Assembly: GCA_030849075.1 (NCBI GenBank)
Contig: JASAOO010003224.1
Coordinates: 1 to 30,053, forward strand
Length of the DNA: 30,053 bases
From: Zelonia costaricensis
Lineage: Eukaryota > Euglenozoa > Kinetoplastea > Trypanosomatida > Trypanosomatidae
Direction: 5' to 3'
The notes under the pieces are model-generated. The model was not told the origin of the DNA and did no database searches. It saw only the letters and a list, made by a program, of their open reading frames with translations. Below, in pieces: positions 16,662 to 24,185 of this stretch. Made by a program: the position numbers and the translations under genes. The number at the start of each line of letters is the position of its first letter. Position 1 is the stretch's first letter.

Positions 16662-19600
16662 ATGCCCACTTTACCGGTCGCCCCCGCACCGCACAAGGCC
16701 GGCATCACGACGATGAAGTACCGCCTCGCTGCGAGCGGCGCGAGTCCTGCGCAGGGCTCTGCCATGCCGCACCCGGCAGAGGTGGTGGAGGTGGAGGATC
16801 GGGCATACCACGGGTGCAGCGGCGCCGCTGCCATACCCTCCCCAACCCCGCAGCCCATCCAGCTTTCCCTATCAGCAGCACCACCACCACAATCCTCGAC
16901 GAGCCACCCCGTCCGCGCGGTGCGCCGATGGCTGACGCGCTTCCTCCGTCACGGGCCTTCTCCCGCGTGGGCCCGTGTTGTGGTGCGGCGGGTGTGCGCC
17001 TGCGCCGCGGTCGTGTGCGACGTGCTGCGCGCGCTGCTCGTTCGCCGTCTGGCGACGTGCTTTAGCCCAACACACGCGCGGCGGCGTCACGCAGAGGAGG
17101 AGGTGGGGGAGAGCGCGTCCGAGTGGGAGGCAGGACAAATGGCCGACGGCACCGACGTTGATGTCCGGGGGCGACGTGGAAACACGCTGCGCCGTTCGCG
17201 GCGTCGGCAGCCGGTGCGCGTCATCTCTGCAGCGCATGTGCTGCGCCGCGCCGCGCTGATTACGTGTCTTGTGACGCTTCTCGTGGTGCTGCTGTGGGTG
17301 GCGCTGGATGCCTCCATCGGGCTCCTCCTTCAAACCTCTGGCGGCGCCATGAACCGCGACATGCCCGAGGACTTCCAGATTCCGTGGCTCGACTGCGACT
17401 GTGCGGGGTTAGCGCTGATGGGCGACGCAGCATCCGGTGAACTGCCACTCGCGGCGGAGGGGCTGCGAGCCATGCGCGCTGTCGCCGACGTCGGCTGCAG
17501 CCTCTGCAGCTCCGCTTTCCCAGTCGATGGGCCTCCCGCTGTCTACCTGAACGCCTCTGGGGCACTGCTGACGAGGGACGGGGATGACAGCGGCGGCGGC
17601 GGTGGTGGTCTCGCACACGCCCTCGCGAGCCTCCCGATTGTGGCGACTGTCGTCGCGGTCGTGCACGCCATGGCGGCCTACGGCATTGCACTGGCGCACA
17701 GCTTTGCGGCGGTGATGTGCCCCAACACGATGCTGTCCATCGCCAGCGGGTGGGCCTCGTACACGGCGTACCTGGAGCGGCGTGCGGCGGGGCGTCGCCG
17801 CGGACTTCAGAACCGCGGCCTCGCGGGCGGCTCCGTGCAGTACGGCCTGCAGGGAGCCCCACGCACACCCCCAGCCTCGTTGATCGGCGTGGCCCGCGGT
17901 CCGTGGCGCGACTACGCAACGGATGCCACACCCGTGCGAGCGGCGCTGTACACCTCCAACTACCTCGTGGCGAGCGACCAGGCGGATGGGCAGTTGGCGT
18001 GCGCGGAGCGGGCGCCGCTGCGGCGGCTCTTCTTTGCACGGAACGCGCTGCCGTGGCTGACCATCACCGCGGCGGCCCACCGCACGCAGGAGGCCTGGGC
18101 ACTCGAGCCGCGCGGCCGCAACGCACTGCTGCCCTTCCCGATCGCGGCATCGCCCGCAGCACGGGCGCAGCTGCGCGCGGCGGTGCGGGGAACCCTGTGT
18201 GAGTTCGACCTTCACGACGATGGCAACAGCGGCGTCGGCGTCGAGTGCCGCGTTGCGGGCTCGGCCAACACGAGCCGCACCGATGCCACACAACGGGAGG
18301 AGCAGACGGACGTGGAGGAGGCACACGGCCGTGTGCCGTGCCCTCCGCCCCGCCTGCCCGAGATCACGGTGTCCATCACGGACGAGCGCAAGGAGTTCCA
18401 GAGCTTCCTGTGCAGCGACGTGCCCAACGCGAGTGGGCCGGCCATGACAACGGTGTACCACCTTGATCCCGTGCGAGCGGCGCTGCTGGCGCGGCTGGAC
18501 ATCAGCGGAGGAGAGACGAGGCCGCGTGATGAGCCTGCACGCGCGATGCCACCCGCGCCGTCCCGCTGTGTTGGCTGTGTCTTCCACTGCGTGCACCCGC
18601 GGCTGGCTCGGGCCCAGGCATCCCAACAGTGCCCTCGTGATAGGGGCGAGGGCGGCGGTTGCGGTGGCCGCCGCGACAGTGCCACGCTCCGAACAGCCGG
18701 CGCCACGCTGTCAGGGTCGCCATCCCCGCCGCCCCTGTCATGGGGGGTCTCGCTGGAGGACGTGGACGCGGGCCTGGTGCACGCCGGCAGAGGGTCGGCC
18801 GACCCTTCCCCACGACGCGTCGCCCGCGCGGATCTCTTCACTTGCAAGATCCTAAGCCCTGAGCGTGGCGCGGCGGCGGCGATGCCGCGGTCCGACCGTC
18901 GCACGAACGCGGCGCTGCTGCTCTCGACGGATGTGTGGCTGACGCACTTCGGTGAAGGCGTGCCGCACTTCTTCGTGCGCGACGCGAAAGACAACGCCAC
19001 GATGCGGCGTCTGATGCCGCTGCACACGGCCGCGGTGTACGGCGAGTCACTGCAGAGCTTTCCAGACTACGCGATGCGGCCCACGTACTGGCTTCAGTTC
19101 GACGCCGTGTACCTGCAGAACCCGGTGCGGCGCCCCGCGCTGCTCCCGCAGTCCTCCCGACCTCGCACACCACGCGGTGCCGCCAGCGGGGGTGGCGGTA
19201 CTGGGGATGGTGTCGGTGTGGATGGGGATCGCCGCGTCGGTGCGGACACGGAGTTCGACACGTGGACAGTGACGCACACGTACCTGCGCGATTTCCAGAT
19301 GGTGGTGCACCTCAACCAGCTGCGGCAGCGGGTGCACTCGCAACACCTGCGCGCTGACACGGCGGCCCCCTCGCCGCTGCTCTTACGTGCACGCGATGTG
19401 CCAGCCGCGCCGCCGTACGCGGCCTCAGACGATGACGTCGGCATGGAGGGGGCACTCCACACTACGGGAACGACAGCGAAGGCGCCACCGCCGCCGCCGC
19501 CAACATCACTGCCACCTGCGATGACGCGTGGGGTGCTCGCGCGGCTTGCGTATGAGCTGCTGCACGGCGCCGACCCGCTGCTGTTGCCGCTGCACGGCGA

Positions 19601-21668
19601 GAACGTGGAGGCGGGGCCGGGCGACTTCGACCTCGCGTGGAGGCCACCGACCACTGCCGACTGGGCCCGCCCGGGCCGCGAAGTGGAGGGCGTCAAGGCC
19701 GACGACGCCGATGCGGCGGCCGCGGCAGGACTCCCGCGGCCGCCGCTTCGGCTGCCCTTCTCCGCCGCCACCGGGCGTCTGCCGGCGATCGCCGTGTCCA
19801 TCAGCCACTGCTGGCATGCGCGGATGTGGTGGCTGTCGGAGCTGTCGCGCTACTACCCGGTCCACAACTACGGCCGCTGCATCATACCGCCGCCGGTGCC
19901 GCGGCTGCCCGGTGACGTGGAGGGGCCGCCGGCCGCTGCGAGCGGCGCTGTCGCCGAGGCGGAGCGCGCCATCCCGCGCCGGGCACAACTGGCGCTTCCG
20001 CCCGAGTGCTCCGCGGCGACAATCACGCGCCACCACGACGAAGCATTGCGCTCCCTGTGGCGCAGTGCCGAGGTGCGAGGCCGTCGCCGCCGCCGCCGCA
20101 GCGACGCCGAGGCCAGGGCCGGTGCCGCGGATGGGGATGCGCCGTACGCGACGGGCAGCAGGGGCCGCGAAGCGAACCGGCGTCGTCTGACGCACGTCGG
20201 GCGCGACCACGAGTTGCGCTGCGTCTTCCGCAAGTACCGCTACGTGATGGCCTTCGAGAACACAATTGAGGACGACTACGTGACGGAGAAGGTCTACAAC
20301 GCGCTGCTCTCGGGTGCGCTGCCGCTCTACATCGGGGCGATGAACGTGGCCGACTACGTGCCGCACGTGGTGGGCAACACATCAGCCACGGCATCCGCAT
20401 CGTCGCTGCGCGGGCTGTCGGTGCTGCCGGTGCTGCAGGTGTTTCCGCTGTTGAACGAGACCGCGTGGCGCGCGGAGGAGCACCGCATCCTGCAGCTGCG
20501 CGACTACGACGAAGCCGTTTCACGACAGGTCCTGCACCTGCACGCTGGCGTCCTGCGCGCTCGAGCTGCTGCTGCTGCCGCCGATGCAGCACAAGCACAC
20601 GATGCCGCCGCTCGTGATGCTCCCGCTGGGAACAGCCCAGTCGATCCACTGCGACAACGCCACACCTCCGCAGTGGCTGCAGCGGCGACGCTTGCTGACG
20701 CACTGGAGGCCGTGGCCGCGCTCACGCCGCATGACGTCGCACGTGATCATTACCTCCTCTACAACGCCAACGCCTCCACGACGTTGACGGCGCCCTCGGT
20801 GCGGCTGCCGGCGCCGTACCGGGCATCCGCAGGCGTCTGGCCTTCTCGCTCCCCCTCCCCCTCCCCATCGCAGGCACCTGGGTTGCGCGGCGGCGCTGAA
20901 GACACGGCGTCCACAGCCAGCGAGGTGCTTGGCTATGGGCAGGAAGCGTATCTGCGTAGTGTGCACGAGCACGTTCGTGCGGCAGAGGCGACAGCACGCC
21001 TCGCCACCTCACCGGACATCCCACCCACGAAGGCGGAGGCAGACCCTCGCGGTCGTGGGCCCCACGTCGACGACGCCGGGCGTGCAACAGCAACAAGAAC
21101 GGCAACACACCCGTCGCGCGGCCGGTACGACGCACTGCGGCGCGTGCGGCTCCGCGTCGACCAAGACTGGGCCCTCACCGCAAACACCGCGTGGGGCTTC
21201 AGCGAGGACGTCAATCGCAGCGCCGCGCAGCGCCGCGACGCTCCCGGTGGCGTCGCGTCAGCTACCCGCCGCGTGGTACAGACGTTCGCGGACGCCCCTA
21301 TCAACACCCCGAGCTTGACAGCACCAGGTGGGGCGTACTCGCGGTACTTTCCGCGCCGATCGCTGCCCAGGACACCCGCCTACGAGCGTGTGTTGGCTGC
21401 GGACCCAACAACACGACCCCGCGATCGCGATGGGGATGCGTCTGCGGCCGATGCGGCGCCCATGAACGGCTTCGCGCAGCTCGCCGCGTACCTGCGCGCC
21501 CTCGACGCCGATCCGTCGCTGATCGACGACGCCGGCTACTTCGACTGGTGGCGCGCGGCTTCGATGGAGGAGCTGGGCACGGCCTTCCTGGAGAATGCCT
21601 ACAAGCCCCACCCCATCTGCGGCATCTGCGCAGCCGCACTCGAGAAGAAGGAGGCGATGGTGGCGTGA
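16662..21668 (+). CDS. Alpha-1,3-fucosyltransferase-like (GT10) type II membrane protein, 1668 residues
   Basis: The GT10 signature is clear: YVMAFENTIEDDYVTEKVYN at 1194-1213, then ALLSGALPLYIGAMNVADYV, the donor-binding motif of alpha-1,3/4-fucosyltransferases (animal form FENS..DYVTEK). Upstream, ISHC (1047-1050) and ELSRYYPVHNYGRC (ending at 1073) match the start of the C-terminal Rossmann half. YGES at 793-796 and FDTWTVTHTYLRDFQM at 865-880 resemble the N-terminal half ('ESP...', 'FNWTMTYR.DSD'). CGIC at 1653-1656 in the last lines matches the C-terminal CxxC of plant and animal enzymes. A hydrophobic helix at about 194-223 would anchor it; a second hydrophobic stretch lies near 324-355. 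Eight or more N-glycosylation sequons fit a luminal location. Family members usually have 350-500 residues; here the conserved blocks are spread over about 900 residues by Ala/Arg/Pro-rich inserts. GDP-fucose use is inferred; a related donor is possible. It ends in tandem TGA TGA. Confidence 0.85.
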   Translation: MPTLPVAPAPHKAGITTMKYRLAASGASPAQGSAMPHPAEVVEVEDRAYHGCSGAAAIPSPTPQPIQLSLSAAPPPQSSTSHPVRAVRRWLTRFLRHGPSPAWARVVVRRVCACAAVVCDVLRALLVRRLATCFSPTHARRRHAEEEVGESASEWEAGQMADGTDVDVRGRRGNTLRRSRRRQPVRVISAAHVLRRAALITCLVTLLVVLLWVALDASIGLLLQTSGGAMNRDMPEDFQIPWLDCDCAGLALMGDAASGELPLAAEGLRAMRAVADVGCSLCSSAFPVDGPPAVYLNASGALLTRDGDDSGGGGGGLAHALASLPIVATVVAVVHAMAAYGIALAHSFAAVMCPNTMLSIASGWASYTAYLERRAAGRRRGLQNRGLAGGSVQYGLQGAPRTPPASLIGVARGPWRDYATDATPVRAALYTSNYLVASDQADGQLACAERAPLRRLFFARNALPWLTITAAAHRTQEAWALEPRGRNALLPFPIAASPAARAQLRAAVRGTLCEFDLHDDGNSGVGVECRVAGSANTSRTDATQREEQTDVEEAHGRVPCPPPRLPEITVSITDERKEFQSFLCSDVPNASGPAMTTVYHLDPVRAALLARLDISGGETRPRDEPARAMPPAPSRCVGCVFHCVHPRLARAQASQQCPRDRGEGGGCGGRRDSATLRTAGATLSGSPSPPPLSWGVSLEDVDAGLVHAGRGSADPSPRRVARADLFTCKILSPERGAAAAMPRSDRRTNAALLLSTDVWLTHFGEGVPHFFVRDAKDNATMRRLMPLHTAAVYGESLQSFPDYAMRPTYWLQFDAVYLQNPVRRPALLPQSSRPRTPRGAASGGGGTGDGVGVDGDRRVGADTEFDTWTVTHTYLRDFQMVVHLNQLRQRVHSQHLRADTAAPSPLLLRARDVPAAPPYAASDDDVGMEGALHTTGTTAKAPPPPPPTSLPPAMTRGVLARLAYELLHGADPLLLPLHGENVEAGPGDFDLAWRPPTTADWARPGREVEGVKADDADAAAAAGLPRPPLRLPFSAATGRLPAIAVSISHCWHARMWWLSELSRYYPVHNYGRCIIPPPVPRLPGDVEGPPAAASGAVAEAERAIPRRAQLALPPECSAATITRHHDEALRSLWRSAEVRGRRRRRRSDAEARAGAADGDAPYATGSRGREANRRRLTHVGRDHELRCVFRKYRYVMAFENTIEDDYVTEKVYNALLSGALPLYIGAMNVADYVPHVVGNTSATASASSLRGLSVLPVLQVFPLLNETAWRAEEHRILQLRDYDEAVSRQVLHLHAGVLRARAAAAAADAAQAHDAAARDAPAGNSPVDPLRQRHTSAVAAAATLADALEAVAALTPHDVARDHYLLYNANASTTLTAPSVRLPAPYRASAGVWPSRSPSPSPSQAPGLRGGAEDTASTASEVLGYGQEAYLRSVHEHVRAAEATARLATSPDIPPTKAEADPRGRGPHVDDAGRATATRTATHPSRGRYDALRRVRLRVDQDWALTANTAWGFSEDVNRSAAQRRDAPGGVASATRRVVQTFADAPINTPSLTAPGGAYSRYFPRRSLPRTPAYERVLAADPTTRPRDRDGDASAADAAPMNGFAQLAAYLRALDADPSLIDDAGYFDWWRAASMEELGTAFLENAYKPHPICGICAAALEKKEAMVA

Positions 21669-21855
21669 TGAGTAGGGGGAGGGGGGTTGAGGGAAGCGGG
21701 AGTGTGTGCCGGCCCGCGCTTGCCTCCCTCACCTCCCCCCTCCCCCCTCCCTCCTGGATGTGTCGGCGTGCTTCTGCTGGCGTGTAGAAGAGAAAAGACC
21801 AACGAAAACGAAGTCGTGTTGCATGTGTGCAGTGGCGGCCATCATCCGCGCAAAG

Positions 21856-21858
<3 letters not shown>

Positions 21859-21890
<32 letters not shown>
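21859..21890 (+). repeat. (CA)16 microsatellite
   Basis: A perfect CA dinucleotide run about 190 bases after the GT10 stop codon. Confidence 0.92.
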
Positions 21891-21895
<5 letters not shown>

Positions 21896-22175
21896 ACAGC
21901 CACGCGCTTCCTTCCCCCCTTGCGCGCTCCACAACAGACACGGTGGACGCGTGCCAGATCATCTCGGTTCCTGATCGGCACGGTCACGGACACGTTCATG
22001 AGGAAGCAAGTGCCACAAACACGTTTCGGCGCACTTGTGTGTGTGTGTGTGTGAATGTTTGTGCTTCTGATGGCTGCTTTCTCGACTTCGCGGGCTGGGG
22101 CGTTGTCGTGGCCGCCGTCGGTTCAAGGCCAGCCTTGGGTTGCACCGCGCGAGGTGTGAAGCTCACAACCAGAGC

Positions 22176-22209
22176 GCCCCCCTTTCCCCTAGCTCTTCAT
22201 CACTCTCAG
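22176..22209 (+). promoter_or_regulatory. Putative spliced-leader acceptor for the exosome subunit gene
   Basis: A C/T tract has AG at 22191-22192 and again at 22208-22209. Use of either leaves the 7-codon upstream ORF at 22261-22284 in the mRNA. An AG at 22279-22280 would remove its ATG. Confidence 0.45.
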
Positions 22210-22260
22210 TTACTCCCTCCATCACCTTACACACACCCGTCCACACACACACACACACAC

Positions 22261-22284
22261 ATGCACCGATCTATTCGCAGGTGA
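22261..22284 (+). other. Seven-codon upstream ORF before the exosome subunit gene
   Basis: ATG at 22261 reads MHRSIRR and stops at TGA 22282-22284, 24 bases before the main ATG at 22309. It may be a minimal translational brake, or may be absent from the mRNA, depending on which acceptor is used. Confidence 0.4.
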
Positions 22285-22308
22285 AGAGCCCCTTCGAGTT
22301 TCTACGAC

Positions 22309-23286
22309 ATGTCCGCCACCAACGCCACCACTGCTGCGGCCACGTCATCCGCGTCCGCGCCGGGCGTCGTGTACGCACGGCGGGACGGTCGCACGGGACT
22401 GGAGATCCGCGGCAAGGAAATGAAGCTGTCGGAGATGACGAGCTTCGATGGCAGCAGCTGGTACGCGCAGGGGCAGACCGCCGTTGCTGTCTCACTGCAC
22501 GGCCCGACCGTGGCGAGGAACGAAGAGTACGACACGTGCGTCGTGCGGGTGCGGGTGCAGCACGCGCGCGGTCTCGCCCCCACCGCGGGGGGCGCGGAGA
22601 AGACGCTGTACGACGAGAAGAAGCTGGAGAAGCTCACCCGCACCGACGCCCTGGCGCTGGAGTCGCTGCTGGAGTCGACGCTGCACGCCGTCTTTATGCG
22701 AGAGCGCTTTCCGCGCTGCGTTCTCGTTGTGGATGTTGTGGTGATGCAGGACGATGGGAGCCTGCCCGCGGTGGCCCTGAACGCGGTGATGTGCGCGCTG
22801 CTCGATGCCGGGCTGCCGTGCCGCACCACGATGGCCGCCGTCTGCGTCGCTGCCGTGTCGAGGGACGGTGGTGTGGCGGGGATGGGCGGCAGCGCGGCGT
22901 GCGAGTACCTGCTCGACCCGACCACCGCGGAGGAGGCGCTGGGCGCCGAGTGCTGCCCGGCTGCGTCGTCTGCTGCCGAGAAGGCGGACTTGGCGCCTGC
23001 GGCGAGCAGCGGAGGCCCCAGCTCTTCCATGGCGTTGCTGGGTCGCACCTCCGCCCAGCAGGCACAGGACGCGTACAAGTGCGTGAGCACCGGCGTGTTT
23101 GTCTTCTCCAACCCGGCGTGCGGCGGTGGGTTGCTGGCGCAGCTCGTGCGCCGCGTCGGCAGCGGCTGCGCCTCGGGCGCAGCCTCGGGGCTGTCGGTGG
23201 CGGCCTACGGGGAGATGATGGCACTGGCGGAGCGCGCCGCGGTGGTGCTATTTGACTTCTTCCGGCAGTGTAACGTGGCATCGTGA
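22309..23286 (+). CDS. Exosome core subunit of the RNase PH fold, Rrp46-like
   Basis: A 325-residue protein with one RNase PH domain. Seen: DGSSWYAQGQTAVAVSLHGP (47-66), the family's 'DGS...GxTxVxxxVxGP' strand pair; EEYDTCVVRVRV shortly after, like the Rrp46 'vskEifdkAtlEV' segment; and DDGSLPAVALNAVMCALLDA (148-167) followed by GLPC, the 'DGg..aa.lNA...AL.DAgip' helix. Such subunits form the six-member ring of the RNA exosome, which degrades and trims RNA in nucleus and cytosol; in eukaryotes the ring is generally inactive. Rrp46 fits best by eye because the N-terminal RxDGR region of Rrp41 is weak, but Rrp41-like and Mtr3-like assignments remain possible. The length exceeds the usual 235-260 residues owing to an Ala/Thr N terminus (about 1-20) and an Ala/Ser-rich insert at about 210-255. 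ATG 22309 is the first in frame. Confidence 0.85.
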   Translation: MSATNATTAAATSSASAPGVVYARRDGRTGLEIRGKEMKLSEMTSFDGSSWYAQGQTAVAVSLHGPTVARNEEYDTCVVRVRVQHARGLAPTAGGAEKTLYDEKKLEKLTRTDALALESLLESTLHAVFMRERFPRCVLVVDVVVMQDDGSLPAVALNAVMCALLDAGLPCRTTMAAVCVAAVSRDGGVAGMGGSAACEYLLDPTTAEEALGAECCPAASSAAEKADLAPAASSGGPSSSMALLGRTSAQQAQDAYKCVSTGVFVFSNPACGGGLLAQLVRRVGSGCASGAASGLSVAAYGEMMALAERAAVVLFDFFRQCNVAS

Positions 23287-23816
23287 CGTCTCTGTGCGTG
23301 TGTGTGTGTGTGTTGATGTGTCCCTGCGCCGCCGAAACGTTAAACGCAGTGTCGACTAAGTAGTTCCGTGTCAAAGAAAAAAAACCCGAAGAAAGACGTT
23401 TCACAAACAGAAGGCACATCAAGGTTACTGCGCTGGTGATGCTCTCCTGAGGGGGACGCGAGCGCAGCGCGCCTGTGCGGCCGCTGCGCCCGCGTCCGCT
23501 TCAGTGGCTCCTCCTTGTTTATGGTGCACACGCTCCCATCACGCTTCGAGCAGGCGCTGGTGCTGCAGCCTCCGCGTTCCACGGTTGATGACTGTACGTG
23601 TGAGAGCGCGAGTGCGTCTCGACGTCGCAACTGCGTGCGCGAGCTGGAGTTGTCTTTCCGGCTCTGCCTCGGCCTCTGCTCCCTCAGTGTGTGTGTGTGT
23701 GGCACAATCCCTGGCGATTCTCTTACTCGGCCAACCCTCCCTCGCTTCTATCTGCTCCATCGCACGCTCCGACTCTGCTCTGTTTCGCTTCCACGTGCCT
23801 CGTCTCGTGCGACCGG

Positions 23817-23870
<54 letters not shown>
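23817..23870 (+). repeat. Interrupted (CA)n microsatellite, 54 bases
   Basis: A CA dinucleotide run with one extra A near 23841, upstream of the SNAP-like gene. Confidence 0.92.
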
Positions 23871-23873
<3 letters not shown>

Positions 23874-23942
23874 GAACACATCGACACGGCCTCGTACGTG
23901 CCACCCTTCGAAGAAGCGGCGTGTATCCCTCCACGACTTGGT

Positions 23943-23993
23943 TGCTCTCCTCCTCCTCCTCCCGCTCCTCGCCACCTTCTTTCACTGCTCCAG
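23943..23993 (+). promoter_or_regulatory. Putative spliced-leader acceptor for the SNAP-like gene
   Basis: A C/T tract built of TCC units ends in CAG with AG at 23992-23993. The following 192 bases hold no ATG until 24186, supporting that start. Confidence 0.5.
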
Positions 23994-24185
23994 ATCCCCT
24001 TAGCCCCTCCTCTCCCGGTGTGTCTGTGTGTGCTTGTGTGCCTGTGCACGTATTGTGTCAGCCTCGACACGTCGTCCACGCCCTGTACACGCACGCATCT
24101 AAGCACCTCAACACACATACACACACACACACACACATACGCAAGCATCGTGTCACACGTTGCCTTTTTCCTGGCTTGACGCACG

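Larger units (their letters stand above)
21669..22308 (+). other. Intergenic region between the GT10 and exosome genes
   Basis: A gene-free 640 bases with a C/T tract near 21721-21753, a CA run at 21859-21890, a TG run at 22037-22053, a pyrimidine tract at 22176-22209 and a CA run at 22241-22262. It is the only spacer here whose first dinucleotide repeat after the stop is CA rather than TG. Confidence 0.8.
23287..24185 (+). other. Intergenic region between the exosome and SNAP-like genes
   Basis: A gene-free 0.9 kb. A TG run begins about 12 bases after the stop (23298-23312), with a second at 23688-23700. It is followed by the longest CA run of the window (23817-23870, one interruption), a pyrimidine tract at 23943-23990 and a final CA run near 24118-24138 before the start. 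A 434-codon frame crosses from here into the next gene but is repeat-derived, then out of phase. Confidence 0.8.

Noticed and set aside
22085..22145. A GGTTCAAGGCC stretch resembling a tRNA T-arm
   Set aside because: No matching acceptor stem, D-arm or anticodon arm could be placed around it.
22140..23255. A 371-codon forward frame overlapping the exosome subunit
   Set aside because: It is the +1 shadow of the RNase PH-like gene, rich in Arg and Gly, and starts in a CA repeat at a non-ATG codon.
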